A stretch of DNA of 64,000 nt, taken from NCBI GenBank assembly GCA_035544215.1, contig DATKHY010000007.1, positions 1,659,679 through 1,723,678 on the forward strand, in the 5' to 3' direction. The stretch is from Candidatus Binatia bacterium. GTDB taxonomy: Bacteria > Vulcanimicrobiota > Vulcanimicrobiia > Vulcanimicrobiales > Vulcanimicrobiaceae. Shown here one piece after another: positions 50,055-59,192 of the stretch. The position numbers were made by a program, and so were the translations under genes. The notes under the pieces were generated by a model. It worked only from the letters and a program-made list of their open reading frames with translations, did not search any database and was not told where the DNA came from. How positions within the stretch are numbered: the first letter of the stretch is position 1; each line of letters starts with the position of its first letter.

Positions 50055-51705
50055 CGTTCAGCAATCTCAGCGGGTCGACGCGCAACGAATATCGCCCCTC
50101 GCGTTTGCCGTCGGAATCCGCGCCGAGTGGTCTTGCCGGCCCTGTCTGGCGCGCGAGCCGAAGGATGCGGCGGTCGCCGAGGACGCAGGCCGCGGCGGCG
50201 TACGTGTTAGCCAGATCGCTCGCACTCCCGAATCGTTCCACGAGCGCGACGGCTTCGCGCATGAGGTCGGTGCGCTGCCCGAGGTCTTTTTGACCCGTGA
50301 GCGTCGCGGCCCGATCGCGCAGGATGATTCCCTCGAGCCTCCGATTGCCGAGCTTTTTGGCGATGGTATGCGCCTCGAGCATCGCTTGGCGAGCCTTGTC
50401 GCGCCGCGCGGCCTTCATTAAATATCGGGCTTGCGCGTGCTTGAGCAACGCGTGCCGCGCCGTCCCCGGAACGACGATGCGTTCTGCCTCGAACACCAGA
50501 GGAGCCGCCGCGCGCCAGTACCGCGTTTCGGGCAGAGTGTCGACGATTTCGGCGACGACGAATCCCAAGAATCCGCCGAAATCGGCCCCCCGAGCCATGC
50601 GCAGCGCCTCGTGGGCCATGGCGTAGACCGCGTCGTCGTGGCCTCGGGACGCCGCGTGGCGGATGAGGCCCGACGTGGCCAGGAGCGCGCCGACGATCGT
50701 TCCGCCGGCGATGCTCAGATCGAGCGCATCGCGCAGCGACTGCTCCGCAAGCCCGAACTCGTCGATAGAGCTTTCCGCGCAATAGCCCGCAAGCAACGCA
50801 ATCGCGATGTGCCGCTTCGCGAGTGCATGTGTGGACGACTGCTCCATCGCCCGCAGGTGGCGTAGCATCGTTCGCGCCTCGTCGTACTTGCCGGAGTTTC
50901 GGTACCACTCGCCGCAGAGGAATACCGCGTCGAAAGTGACGTCGTCCGACCTGCGCTCGGCGATTCGGCGTTTCGCGAGCCTCTCGAGGGCGGATGCGGC
51001 GGCGGCGTCGCGGGTGAGTTGGGACTCGATGCGCGCCTTGTTCAAGGCCCACACGTCGCCGAGCCACTCGCTCATGCCGTTGCCGTTGGGCGGCGGCAGC
51101 GACTGGGATCGGCCGAAGATCTCGGTCGCGCGCTCGCGTTCGCCGAGGAAGACGAGCTCTTCGGCGAGCGCCAGGCCTACGGCGGATTTGGCCAGCTCGT
51201 CGGCGACGGAGGCGTAGCCGTCCTCGAGCGCCCGGACCGCTTCGTTGGAAGCGCCGCAGTCGCGCAGCGATTCCGCACGCCGCAGCAACAAACGCAACGC
51301 GTCGTCGCGCACGATGGATCGCGCGTCATGCTTCGCGGCCTGCCCCAGCGCTCGCGCAACGCGCGAGCAGACTATCTGCCGCTCCCGATAATAGTGGCTT
51401 CTCGAAATCCCCAGCTCCGCGGCAGTTTGCCCGGCGCTCTTCCCGGTGCAAAGGGCGGCGACGATTTCACGCCGGCGGCGCGCTTGCAACTGCAGCCCTT
51501 TGGACCGCAGGTCGTCGCAGATCGCGTCGGTGAGCGTCAGAATGTCGGCACGGATCGCTGCCAGAACCCCTCTTGGTTCTCCGCTGTCGATGCGGAAGTA
51601 CGATCGTAACAGCGGATTGTGACGCAGTGCGACCTCGTCGTCGATATGGCGAAACAAGTGTCGTACCGACGCATCGAAGGAACGCTCCGGGTTGCCGCGG
51701 GCCAT
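50041..51705 (-). CDS. HTH plus TPR-like transcriptional regulator, type 1
   Basis: A 554-residue cytoplasmic protein without signal or ATPase. A helix-turn-helix lies at about 78-125, with QTAAELGISRSHYYRERQIV as the core, resembling sigma-70 region 4/LuxR modules. The rest (about 140-550) is a run of helical repeats of TPR type (for example AVGLALAEELVFLGERERAT and KYDEARTMLRHLRAMEQSST). A sister protein of the same design is at 59193-61007. The gene starts 9 bp after a lipoprotein gene and overlaps the convergent TonB receptor. It probably regulates the receptor or lipoproteins in response to a bound ligand (inference). Confidence 0.8.
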   Translation of the reverse strand: MARGNPERSFDASVRHLFRHIDDEVALRHNPLLRSYFRIDSGEPRGVLAAIRADILTLTDAICDDLRSKGLQLQARRRREIVAALCTGKSAGQTAAELGISRSHYYRERQIVCSRVARALGQAAKHDARSIVRDDALRLLLRRAESLRDCGASNEAVRALEDGYASVADELAKSAVGLALAEELVFLGERERATEIFGRSQSLPPPNGNGMSEWLGDVWALNKARIESQLTRDAAAASALERLAKRRIAERRSDDVTFDAVFLCGEWYRNSGKYDEARTMLRHLRAMEQSSTHALAKRHIAIALLAGYCAESSIDEFGLAEQSLRDALDLSIAGGTIVGALLATSGLIRHAASRGHDDAVYAMAHEALRMARGADFGGFLGFVVAEIVDTLPETRYWRAAAPLVFEAERIVVPGTARHALLKHAQARYLMKAARRDKARQAMLEAHTIAKKLGNRRLEGIILRDRAATLTGQKDLGQRTDLMREAVALVERFGSASDLANTYAAAACVLGDRRILRLARQTGPARPLGADSDGKREGRYSLRVDPLRLLNVSGR

Positions 51706-51714
51706 TTGGGCTCG

Positions 51715-52671
51715 TTATGGGCTGAGGGCGAGGCCCATCCCTCCCGCTGCTGAGTCAAACATCTGCATCGGGCTGCTGCTGCCCCGCGCATAGACCGAGA
51801 TCTGGGGCGGTCCGTTGCCCCCCGTCTCCGTGTACAGCTCGCCATCGGGTGCGACCGCGACCGCCTCCAAGATGTTTTGCACGGCGATCTCGCGCGACGG
51901 GTTCGTAGAATTCGGTGGGTACACGGCGATGGCTTGGGTGCCGGCCGAGCTGCCCGTGCCCGCGTACAAGTTGCCGGCCTTATCGACCGCGATGTCTCCG
52001 CCGGGCGCGTTTTGCAGGTTGAGGTTCGTAAAGGTCTGCGAACCCGGCGTTAGGCGATAGACGACGCCGGGCTTTGCGTAGACGCTTTCGCCGACGAGGA
52101 GCGCGCCGCTCGTATCGAAGGCGAGACCCCTCACCGCCGAGATCGTAGGATGCGGTATCGTTAGCGTCTGCGCCGGGCTCAGCCGGCCCTTCGGATAGAT
52201 CTCCAAGAAGAACGACCCACTCGACGTGTCGACCCCCGTGACGTAGATACTCTGGTGCTTGTCGACGGCGACGTAACTGCAGTTGACGATGCCGTTGGTG
52301 ATCGTGCGGAATGGGGAGCTCGCGCCCGGCTTGTACTCGGGAAGACTCGTTTGATACGACGAGGTAGGTACGTTCACCGCGTAAAGAGTGCCGCGTTCGT
52401 CGACCCAGATGCCGCCTGGGCGCGGGACGCCGGTCTTGATCGTCTGCAAGAGCTGCGGACTCGCGCCCGTCGAGTAGACGTCCACGCCACCCGTGGTATT
52501 GGCAATGTAAAGTTTGGACGTCGTGGAGAACGGACGGAACGATTTTGCCGATTGGGCGGCCGCTGGGATGCCGTTCGCACCGGTTGAGCCATTTCCGCCG
52601 GCGCATCCGGCCGCGAGAACGAGGGTAGCACCGGCGAAGCATACGGCGAGGAAACGCGATGTTTTGATCAT
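51715..52671 (-). CDS. NHL/SMP-30-like beta-propeller lipoprotein
   Basis: A 318-residue lipoprotein with a lipobox (VLAAGC at about 23). The mature part has propeller-type blades such as KLYIANTTGGVDVYSTGASP, GGIWVDERGTLYAVNV, DIAVDKAGNLYAGTGS and VAVAPDGELYTET. The pattern GxxxxDxxGxLY is that of NHL or SMP-30-like blades. No catalytic metal site is apparent, so it is more likely a binding protein. It lies between two other genes on the same strand, 24 bp from the upstream lipoprotein and 9 bp from the regulator. Confidence 0.8.
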   Translation of the reverse strand: MIKTSRFLAVCFAGATLVLAAGCAGGNGSTGANGIPAAAQSAKSFRPFSTTSKLYIANTTGGVDVYSTGASPQLLQTIKTGVPRPGGIWVDERGTLYAVNVPTSSYQTSLPEYKPGASSPFRTITNGIVNCSYVAVDKHQSIYVTGVDTSSGSFFLEIYPKGRLSPAQTLTIPHPTISAVRGLAFDTSGALLVGESVYAKPGVVYRLTPGSQTFTNLNLQNAPGGDIAVDKAGNLYAGTGSSAGTQAIAVYPPNSTNPSREIAVQNILEAVAVAPDGELYTETGGNGPPQISVYARGSSSPMQMFDSAAGGMGLALSP

Positions 52672-52695
52672 GAGTACTACCTCAAGTGAACGTCT

Positions 52696-53910
52696 CTAGT
52701 ATGTAAAGGACTGAAGCTGATTGGCACCGGGCCCAACGACGTAGCCGCTCCGCGAAGAAGGAACGATGTGGATTGGGCTTGCCGGCAGCAACGTGTACGA
52801 GGGGAACTGGAAGCCGGTAAGGGTCTCCACGATGTCCCCTTCTTCATCGTAAACGTAGATGTCGCTGCCGCCACGAAGCGACTGCGGCTGTTCGACGAGG
52901 AACAGATGGTTGACCGGATCCGCGGCGATCGAGCTTGGCGCTTGAAGTTCTCCGCCTGAGTTTGGAATCTGCCCGACGAACGTCTGCTTCTTCGTCGTGA
53001 GATCGTACATCTGAACGCTGTAGTTCGACTGGGTCGTCGTACACATCATGTGCGTTGCGGAGTCGATCGCGATCCCTTTGACCGGGCCGCTGAAAGGAGG
53101 CGCGACGAAGTTGTTGGACACGCGCCCCGTCAGAACGTCGAAATCGATGAAGACCGTCTGCGAATGGTAGTTGGCCGCGGGCACGTAGGCGTGGTGCGTG
53201 GTCGTGTCCTCCGCGACGAAGTACGGAAAGTTGACGCCGTCGAGCCTCGGGGGGTGGAGAACGCGCAGAATCTTGTTACTCGCGATGTCGGTCACGACGA
53301 CCTCGAAATGTGGTGGTTTGGTGATGTCAGGTACTACGGTCGCGGCCATCACGAAGCGGGGATCGACCTGCTGGTCGGGAACGTTGACGATTCTAAAGTC
53401 TTTGCCGGGCGGTCGAGTCCAAGTTCCGCTGATTTTATTGCCGGTAACCGGCGCCATCACATAATAGACGTCGTGCCTATGAAAATTTCGGAGGTTTACT
53501 CTCCCGTCGTCGATTAATCCGACGTCGTTCGCAGCTATTCCGTAGACGCTTAACTCGCGATTGCCTTGCTTACCGGTACTCTGTTTACGAACCACCTTTA
53601 CGATCCGGGCTATCGTCTGATCGAACGTCTCCACGACAGATTTGCTCGGGAAGGTGAGGCTCGTGACCTCGGTCAGGACTCCGTCGGTACCGTTCTCGTC
53701 GATCGCCCAACCGAAAATCGGTCCGCCGAACTTACTGGTGAGGACCGGGCCGGGCCCGACGAGGCGGCCCGCTACGACCTGCCTCCCCGCCGTAGCGGCC
53801 TGCGGGCTCAGCGGCAAACCGCCCGAATTCGATCCCGCCAGCTTCGCGCAGCCTGCAACGAACGCGATTGTCGCTAAAAGAGCGACTTCCCTAGCACCCG
53901 GTCCGATCAT
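52696..53910 (-). CDS. Propeller-like lipoprotein, unknown function
   Basis: The ATG at 53910 follows GGGAGGTAAGGTG. The 404-residue product has a lipobox (FVAGC at about 21). The N-terminal about 120 residues look like a separate domain. The C-terminal part contains propeller-like strands (FVAEDTTTHHAYVPAANYHS, VKGIAIDSATHMMCTTTQSN, SSIAADPVNHLFLVEQPQSL) with the YVYDEEGD turn. The domain pairing is not known to me. It is the second of three lipoproteins on this strand and may be co-expressed with its neighbours. Confidence 0.75.
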   Translation of the reverse strand: MIGPGAREVALLATIAFVAGCAKLAGSNSGGLPLSPQAATAGRQVVAGRLVGPGPVLTSKFGGPIFGWAIDENGTDGVLTEVTSLTFPSKSVVETFDQTIARIVKVVRKQSTGKQGNRELSVYGIAANDVGLIDDGRVNLRNFHRHDVYYVMAPVTGNKISGTWTRPPGKDFRIVNVPDQQVDPRFVMAATVVPDITKPPHFEVVVTDIASNKILRVLHPPRLDGVNFPYFVAEDTTTHHAYVPAANYHSQTVFIDFDVLTGRVSNNFVAPPFSGPVKGIAIDSATHMMCTTTQSNYSVQMYDLTTKKQTFVGQIPNSGGELQAPSSIAADPVNHLFLVEQPQSLRGGSDIYVYDEEGDIVETLTGFQFPSYTLLPASPIHIVPSSRSGYVVGPGANQLQSFTY

Positions 53911-54055
53911 CACCTTACCTCCCATTGCGTAACGTGTCCGGCAAAGAACAACCGGACTGCCTCAACCTTCGCGACCAAGTCTGAAGAAAGTTTAAACCGG
54001 TAAACCTGCCGCGCGAGACAAAGTCACGCCGGGATGGGAATTTGTTTGAGCTACC

Positions 54056-55024
54056 TCATTTGCTGACCGTCGCGCCGAAGGGTTGATTGAGCCCTGAGAT
54101 CGTCTTGATCTCGGAGCCGCCCGCAGGATAGTTCCAAAATCCCACGCCGGCGTTGAGGGTGTCGGGGCCGATAACCTTCGAGCCGGCGATCCAGAACTGC
54201 GCCACGCCGCGCGCTCCGTTCAACGGCGTCGAACCGGCTTTGGTGCCGCTGGTTCCGCGGATCGTAAATTGGTAGATCGTGTTCACATCGTCGTCCGCGA
54301 CGGCGACGTACCTGCCGTCCCACTGCACCTGGCCGGGGAATCCGATGCTCTGGTTGAGGGTGACATTGGTGAAGATGCTCGAGCCCTTCGGAAGATCGGC
54401 GAACGCGAACGAGAAGTCACCGTTGATTCCGTCGAGGTAGAGATTCCCGAGCCCGTCGTATCCGCAGAAGTGCGGGTAGACGAGCACCGCGTCCGTGTAG
54501 TAAGTGGGCTTGCCGGTCGCCTTCTGATAGATCGCGATGCTGCCGCTCGAGAAGCTCGTGTCGTAGGTGTTGGCGACGGCGAGGTTGCCGGTCACCGTAT
54601 CGACGGAACACCCGACGGGGAAATAACCGGCGTCGCTCAGCGTCGCGATCGGCGTCGCGCCGCCGTGGGCGTACTCGAGGATCGTCTGCGCCTCGTTGTT
54701 GGCGACGAAGATGTCACCTTTTTTGTCGACGCACTCCCCCTCGGGAAAGCTGAATCCCGTTAGCGTCCCTTGGAGTGCGCCCTGCGGATAGGAGTAGACG
54801 TAAACGTCATTCGTTCCATCGTCGGAGACGTAGAGGAGGTGCTGCCTCTTCTTTTTTGCATCGCGCGCCATCCAGGAAGGGCGGTGGTCCACGTGAGCCG
54901 CCGAGATACCTGGAGGGCCGCCCGCGGGCGAGAGGCTCTGCGCGGCGCAATCTGCGAGCAGGAGTGCCACGACTACGCCTGCGGCGCGCCGCGCGGTCGT
55001 CGCGACTTTCAATGCTGCAATCAT
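54056..55024 (-). CDS. Propeller lipoprotein (NHL/YVTN-like)
   Basis: A 322-residue lipoprotein with a signal ending in a Cys near residue 26 (LLLADC). The mature part has the propeller-type pattern HLLYVSDDGTNDVYVYSYPQ, GDIFVANNEAQTILEYAHGG, GNLAVANTYDTSFSSGSIAI, GNLYLDGINGDFSFAFADLP and VQWDGRYVAVADDD. A decayed paralogue precedes the TonB receptor at 46803. It follows the exported HD-domain gene by 30 bp and leads the row of lipoprotein genes. It may bind a ligand at the surface for the receptor (inference). Confidence 0.82.
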   Translation of the reverse strand: MIAALKVATTARRAAGVVVALLLADCAAQSLSPAGGPPGISAAHVDHRPSWMARDAKKKRQHLLYVSDDGTNDVYVYSYPQGALQGTLTGFSFPEGECVDKKGDIFVANNEAQTILEYAHGGATPIATLSDAGYFPVGCSVDTVTGNLAVANTYDTSFSSGSIAIYQKATGKPTYYTDAVLVYPHFCGYDGLGNLYLDGINGDFSFAFADLPKGSSIFTNVTLNQSIGFPGQVQWDGRYVAVADDDVNTIYQFTIRGTSGTKAGSTPLNGARGVAQFWIAGSKVIGPDTLNAGVGFWNYPAGGSEIKTISGLNQPFGATVSK

Positions 55025-55054
55025 GAGCGATTCCTTTCGATACGGGCACCGACC

Positions 55055-55729
55055 TTACATCGCCCTGCCGTCGAACGTCTCGGCGTCGAGCGTATCCAAG
55101 AAACGACTGAGCTCGGCGGCACGCTCGGCGCCGATTTGCTTTGCCGTCTTCGTGATCAGCCGGGGTGGAATGTCGCGCACGAAAGAGCGCAGGGTCTTGA
55201 CGACCCGGGCGAAGCTCTCGGCATTCTCGCCCGTCAGCGATAGCATCCGCGCGGCGCCGATATCGCCCAAAAAGTCGAGGGAATCGGCGTCGTGCAGCAC
55301 GATGGCCTCGGGCTGCGTCCCAGGATCGCTGTAGTACATGTGGCCGCGTTCGGCGGCCTGGACCGCGGGCAGCTTCTCCATCGGGAACCCGGCTGCGCGC
55401 AGGATCGCACCGCTCTGGCGCGCGGCGCACTCGCCGTGTTCAAGCTTCGCGTCCGCGCACGGCATGAACGCAGCCATATCGTGCAGGAACGCTGCGGCGA
55501 AGAGTACGTCTTCATCGACGCGCAGGCTGTCGCCGCGGGCGAGCTGCAGCGCGATGCGGTAGTTGCGTTCTGAGTGCTGCCATCCCCAAGCGGGGTGATG
55601 AAACTTCGCCCTGGCCAGATCGTAGATGGTTAGCTTCCAGGGAGCATCGAGCGGAATGCCGGTCGCGGTTTGCGGCGGTGACGCTGCTCCGAGTAACATC
55701 GCGACCGCAGCGATGTGAGCCACATTCAT
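55055..55729 (-). CDS. Exported HD-domain protein (phosphohydrolase-like)
   Basis: The ATG at 55729 gives a 224-residue protein with a signal peptide (IAAVAMLLGAASPPQTAT). The mature part is an HD-type domain: His near residue 52 (WGWQHSERNYRIALQLA), the HD pair H83-D84 in VLFAAAFLHDMAAFMP, and later VLHDADSLDFLGDIG with a second His-Asp. HD domains hydrolyse phosphoesters or nucleotides with a metal; an exported one is unusual and may act on a periplasmic nucleotide. It is 30 bp upstream of a lipoprotein gene on the same strand and divergent from the plus-strand gene at 55823. Confidence 0.85.
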   Translation of the reverse strand: MNVAHIAAVAMLLGAASPPQTATGIPLDAPWKLTIYDLARAKFHHPAWGWQHSERNYRIALQLARGDSLRVDEDVLFAAAFLHDMAAFMPCADAKLEHGECAARQSGAILRAAGFPMEKLPAVQAAERGHMYYSDPGTQPEAIVLHDADSLDFLGDIGAARMLSLTGENAESFARVVKTLRSFVRDIPPRLITKTAKQIGAERAAELSRFLDTLDAETFDGRAM

Positions 55730-55822
55730 GCGGACCCCTTCCACGCCGGCACGGGCGAAGGCTTTTCGAGTGCTGACGACCAAGCTGGCACGACTCCTTC
55801 TTCGCCGTCGGGAGCTAGTGGC

Positions 55823-56650
55823 ATGGAAATCGTGATCGCCGAAAAGGGCGCTTTCTATTTCGAGCCGGTGATTACGCCGCAGGAAGCGCGCGGCCGAGCG
55901 AGTGCGCACAAGGCATCGGCTTTTGGAACGTTGTCGCGGCTCTTTGCGCGCCCAAAAGAGGAAGATATCGCGATATCCGAGCAGGGGCTGTGGTACCTCC
56001 CGCTGTGGCACGCAAAGGCGCACCTCCGCTTCCTCTACGACCGCAGCGAGTCGTACAAGGTGCCGGTCAAAACGCCGCACGTCGCCGGAGTGACGGTGGG
56101 CAACGACGACTACGTGGTAAAGGCGGGGTCGATCGATCTGCCGGTGGTCGAACACTGCGAACGCGACGAGCAGCGCGAGCTCTGGCTGGATGCGCTCAGC
56201 AACCAGCCGGCAAACGCTCAGCCCTATCTCAAGGCGACGGCAATCCCGGTCAGTCTCGGGGAGTTCGCGCCGCAAGACGCAAAGGTCGTCGCGCCGGCCG
56301 TACGCGCGTCGGCGGTGATTCGAGCCCTTCTCGGTGAGGACTTCCGCCCGGCCGATGCCGATGAAATCAAGGAAGAGCGGGTGAACGTCGAGTGCGTCGA
56401 CCTGTACCTGCGCCCGACGTTCAATTTCAAATTCGAGTGGACCGCCAAGAACAAATCGGCCGAAGTGGCGGTCGACGCCATCACCGGCGAGTTGCAGACG
56501 CAGCCCTCTGCTGCGATGGCCGCGGTGGCGAAGCTGTTGAAGCCGGAGACGCTGTTCGATCTCGGGGCGGAAACGCTCAACATCATCGTTCCGGGTGGGG
56601 CGATCCCCTTGAAAGTCGCGAAGGCACTCGCCGAGAAGCGCAAGGCCTAG
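55823..56650 (+). CDS. Hypothetical cytoplasmic protein
   Basis: The ATG at 55823 follows GGGAG; the longer frame from 55715 overlaps the divergent HD gene. The 275-residue product has no signal. A beta-rich N-terminal part (MEIVIAEKGAFYFEPVITPQ) precedes LWYLPLWHAKAHLRFLYDRS and a later VECVDLYLRPTFNFKFEWTA, then VAVDAITGELQTQP, which recalls a PepSY-like turn. I recognise no family. Its charged/aromatic composition suggests a binding domain. It is followed by about 120 bp before the next open frame. Confidence 0.65.
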   Translation: MEIVIAEKGAFYFEPVITPQEARGRASAHKASAFGTLSRLFARPKEEDIAISEQGLWYLPLWHAKAHLRFLYDRSESYKVPVKTPHVAGVTVGNDDYVVKAGSIDLPVVEHCERDEQRELWLDALSNQPANAQPYLKATAIPVSLGEFAPQDAKVVAPAVRASAVIRALLGEDFRPADADEIKEERVNVECVDLYLRPTFNFKFEWTAKNKSAEVAVDAITGELQTQPSAAMAAVAKLLKPETLFDLGAETLNIIVPGGAIPLKVAKALAEKRKA

Positions 56651-56855
56651 GAGAGCGGCAGTTGCAGCAGATCACCATTCTCTTCGTCGTATTCGTCGGC
56701 GCATCGGCGATGTCGCGAACGCGATCTTCCGGTACATCGCGCGCATCATCACGCCCGACAACGTTCCGATGAGCGGAAAGGGTCTCTGAACGAACTCACC
56801 AACTCCGTCCGCCGGCCCGAGGGTCTACCGGTTCGGGAGCTTTGCCTTTGACGCA

Positions 56856-58148
56856 ATGCGGAGGCTGCTGTTCAAAGGCTCGCAAACGATTCCAGTTCCC
56901 GAGCGCGTCGCCCTCATTCTCACGCAGCTCCTTCAGGCGAACGGCCGGGTGGTCAACAAGGAAGCGTTAGCCGTTAGCATCTGGCCGAATGAAGCCGTCA
57001 CGGACGCGAATTTAGCGCAACACATCTACATGCTTCGCCGGCTCCTGGGAGACACGGCAAGGGCACACACGCACATACTCGCAGTGCCCAGAGAGGGCTA
57101 CCGCTTTGCGGTGCCGGTTAAAGCGGCGAGCCTAGCGCTGGACGAGACGTTCATCGCCGATGCGGCGGACCTCGGCGAGATCGTTTCGGGAGGCGACTTC
57201 GAAGCGTTTCGCAACTACTGTCAGGGCAGCTTTTTCCTAGCAAAGCGTGCGGGCGCCGACCTCCGTCGCGCGCTGGAATTCTTCCAGCGCGCTCTCGACG
57301 CGACCCCGCACTACGTGCCCGCGCTGATCGGGCTGGCCCGCGCCTACGCACTCTTGGGCTCGTATTGGTACGCGCCGCCGAGCGCGGCGTTTCCTAACGC
57401 CGCGAGGGCCATCGAGACGGCGCTTACGATTGAGCCCGGGAACGGCGTCGCGCACGCGGTCAAGTCGGGCTTGCTGTGCTTCGGCGACTGGAACTGGCAA
57501 GGCGCCCGAGAAGAGATCGATCTCGCCATCACGCTCAGCCCGGGATCGGTCCTCGTTCTCAACAACGCTGCTTGGCTCGATATCTGCACCGGCCTATACG
57601 AGGACGCGCTCGAACGTGCGCGATCTGCGCTGGCGCTGGAACCCGCCTCGCTCCTGCAACAGTTGCTGATCGCACGAGCGCTGGTACATTACAGGAAGTA
57701 CGACCGCGCCATCGCGATCATGACCAACATCGTCGAGGCCGATGCCGCGTTCTCGGTCGCTCGGCGATATAGGGCTCAAGCCTTTCTGCTGAGCGGCGAT
57801 GCGAGAAAGGCCCTCGACGATCTCGAGCGACTCCCCCCAACGCAAGGCGAGGACGCCGCCTTTCGTCTGCCGATGCTGGGCCGCGCCTACGGGGATCTCG
57901 GAGAGACCTCCCGGGCTATCGAGACGTACGATGCGCTCCGGCGGCTTGCTCAAATGGAATACGTCGCGGATTGGAACCTCGCGATCGTCGCAGTCGGCAT
58001 CGGACGGAATGAAGACGCGATGGCACACCTTGAGAGCGCCTATGAGCGGCACGAGGCGACGATGCCGTTCCTGAGGAGTTCGCGCTGGTTCGAGCCGATC
58101 GCGCGGACCGAGCGGTTTGCCGGCCTCTTGCGCAAGATCGGGCCTTGA
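56856..58148 (+). CDS. OmpR-type winged helix plus TPR regulator (CadC-like), start uncertain
   Basis: From the ATG at 56856 the frame encodes 430 residues: a winged-helix DNA-binding domain (about 1-95, with VPERVALILTQLLQANGRVV, DANLAQHIYMLRRLLGD and VPREGYRFAVPV), then TPR-like helices to the end. The first strand of the fold (VYRFGSFAFDA) lies just before this ATG in the same frame, and no ATG, GTG or TTG occurs between it and an upstream TGA at 56787-56789. Beyond that TGA is an ATG at 56769 (MSGKGL, then the stop). So the native start may have been lost to a nonsense change, or a non-standard start is used. The regulator probably senses a signal through the TPR part. Confidence 0.8.
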   Translation: MRRLLFKGSQTIPVPERVALILTQLLQANGRVVNKEALAVSIWPNEAVTDANLAQHIYMLRRLLGDTARAHTHILAVPREGYRFAVPVKAASLALDETFIADAADLGEIVSGGDFEAFRNYCQGSFFLAKRAGADLRRALEFFQRALDATPHYVPALIGLARAYALLGSYWYAPPSAAFPNAARAIETALTIEPGNGVAHAVKSGLLCFGDWNWQGAREEIDLAITLSPGSVLVLNNAAWLDICTGLYEDALERARSALALEPASLLQQLLIARALVHYRKYDRAIAIMTNIVEADAAFSVARRYRAQAFLLSGDARKALDDLERLPPTQGEDAAFRLPMLGRAYGDLGETSRAIETYDALRRLAQMEYVADWNLAIVAVGIGRNEDAMAHLESAYERHEATMPFLRSSRWFEPIARTERFAGLLRKIGP

Positions 58149-58183
58149 CGGTCTGAACGCGCCGCACGTCGAACGCTCGTGCC

Positions 58184-58678
58184 ATGGCAAGCCAGTTGAT
58201 CGTCGGCATATTTCCCTCGACCGACGCCGCCGCGCTGGAGAAAGCGCTGTCCGGCGCTCCGGGTCTCGATCGCGATCGGCTGCGCGTCTTCATGGCCGAT
58301 AGCGGGGCCGCGCCGCAAGAAGCGTCCCTCGCGTATACGCTCGTCAAGCCCGACCCCGAAGAGGAACTGTCTCCCGAACTGACCCATGGGACGGGGCTGC
58401 TGACCGATTTCGGAGGAACCGACGTTCCCGGAGTGACCGATAGCAGAGAGCAGTCGTTGACGGATTTCGGCGACGAGCAGGAGTTCCCGAACTATCTCGG
58501 CTTCTTAGCGATTCCCGACGACGAAGTCGACAACTTTAACGAGGCCATCGCGGAAGGCCGCAGCGTCGTCGCCTACTCGGTCGAGTCGGAAGCCGAGGCA
58601 GCCGACGTGCGGCGAGCCCTGCGAGCTGTGGGGCTGCGCAACGTTGAGATCTTTCGCGACACTTCTAAGAGACCGTGA
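58184..58678 (+). CDS. Hypothetical cytoplasmic protein
   Basis: A 164-residue protein starting at an ATG at 58184. It begins like a small ferredoxin-like or general-stress-type fold (ASQLIVGIFPSTDAAALEKA) and ends with VVAYSVESEAEAADVRRALR. In between is an acidic and disordered region (about 70-110, with TDFGGTDVPGVTDSREQSL). The two halves resemble a repeated ACT-like strand pair. No family is certain. It lies 36 bp after the winged-helix regulator, possibly co-transcribed. Confidence 0.65.
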   Translation: MASQLIVGIFPSTDAAALEKALSGAPGLDRDRLRVFMADSGAAPQEASLAYTLVKPDPEEELSPELTHGTGLLTDFGGTDVPGVTDSREQSLTDFGDEQEFPNYLGFLAIPDDEVDNFNEAIAEGRSVVAYSVESEAEAADVRRALRAVGLRNVEIFRDTSKRP

Positions 58679-58685
58679 GTATCGC

Positions 58686-59162
58686 TTAGCCGGCGCGAGT
58701 TAAGCGCTCGATCAGGGGGGCGTGCCATGGAAATGCCCCCAGCAGCTCCAAGCGCGAGGCGATTTCAAAGTCCCCGTATTCGAAGCCAGGGGCGACGTCG
58801 CAGCCCACGAGCGCGTAGCCCTTTGCGTCGGCGAGATATGCGGCAAACCATACACCGGACGGCATCGCCGCTTGCCGCGTCGCGCGGCCGATAACGAGCT
58901 GCCGGTGGCGGCCGCCCGCGTCGATGCATTCGATCGCGACGTCGGTGCCCTCGTAGAAGTGCCATAGCTCGTCCGACTTCAGCCGATGAAACGCCGAGAA
59001 ATCGTCACCGCTCAAAAGGAAGTAGATCGACGTCAGGGCGCTGCGATCGCCGGCTGCGCCGACGACGCTACGGTCACTGCGGTACGTCTCGGTAAAGTAC
59101 CCGCCTTCCGGATGGGGTCGGAGGCCGAGATCGCGGATGAGGCGCGCGGCCTCTTCGTGCAT
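58686..59162 (-). CDS. Cupin (DUF985) protein
   Basis: A 158-residue cupin of the DUF985/Cupin_5 family, with the segments LGLRPHPEGGYFTETYRSDR, TSIYFLLSGDDFSAFHRLKS, DELWHFYEGTDVAIECI and VGCDVAPGFEYGDFEIA. The family is related to epimerase- or racemase-like cupins; the activity is mostly unknown. The conserved His residues should bind a metal. It is 30 bp after the regulator gene on the same strand, probably co-transcribed with it. Confidence 0.9.
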   Translation of the reverse strand: MHEEAARLIRDLGLRPHPEGGYFTETYRSDRSVVGAAGDRSALTSIYFLLSGDDFSAFHRLKSDELWHFYEGTDVAIECIDAGGRHRQLVIGRATRQAAMPSGVWFAAYLADAKGYALVGCDVAPGFEYGDFEIASRLELLGAFPWHAPLIERLTRAG

Positions 59163-59192
59163 CGCGGACCCTTCGTTCCGGTAAGCCGTCCC

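Noticed and set aside
56787..56789. In-frame TGA as a selenocysteine or recoded codon
   Set aside because: No SECIS-like element or functional need is visible; a nonsense mutation or alternative start is simpler.
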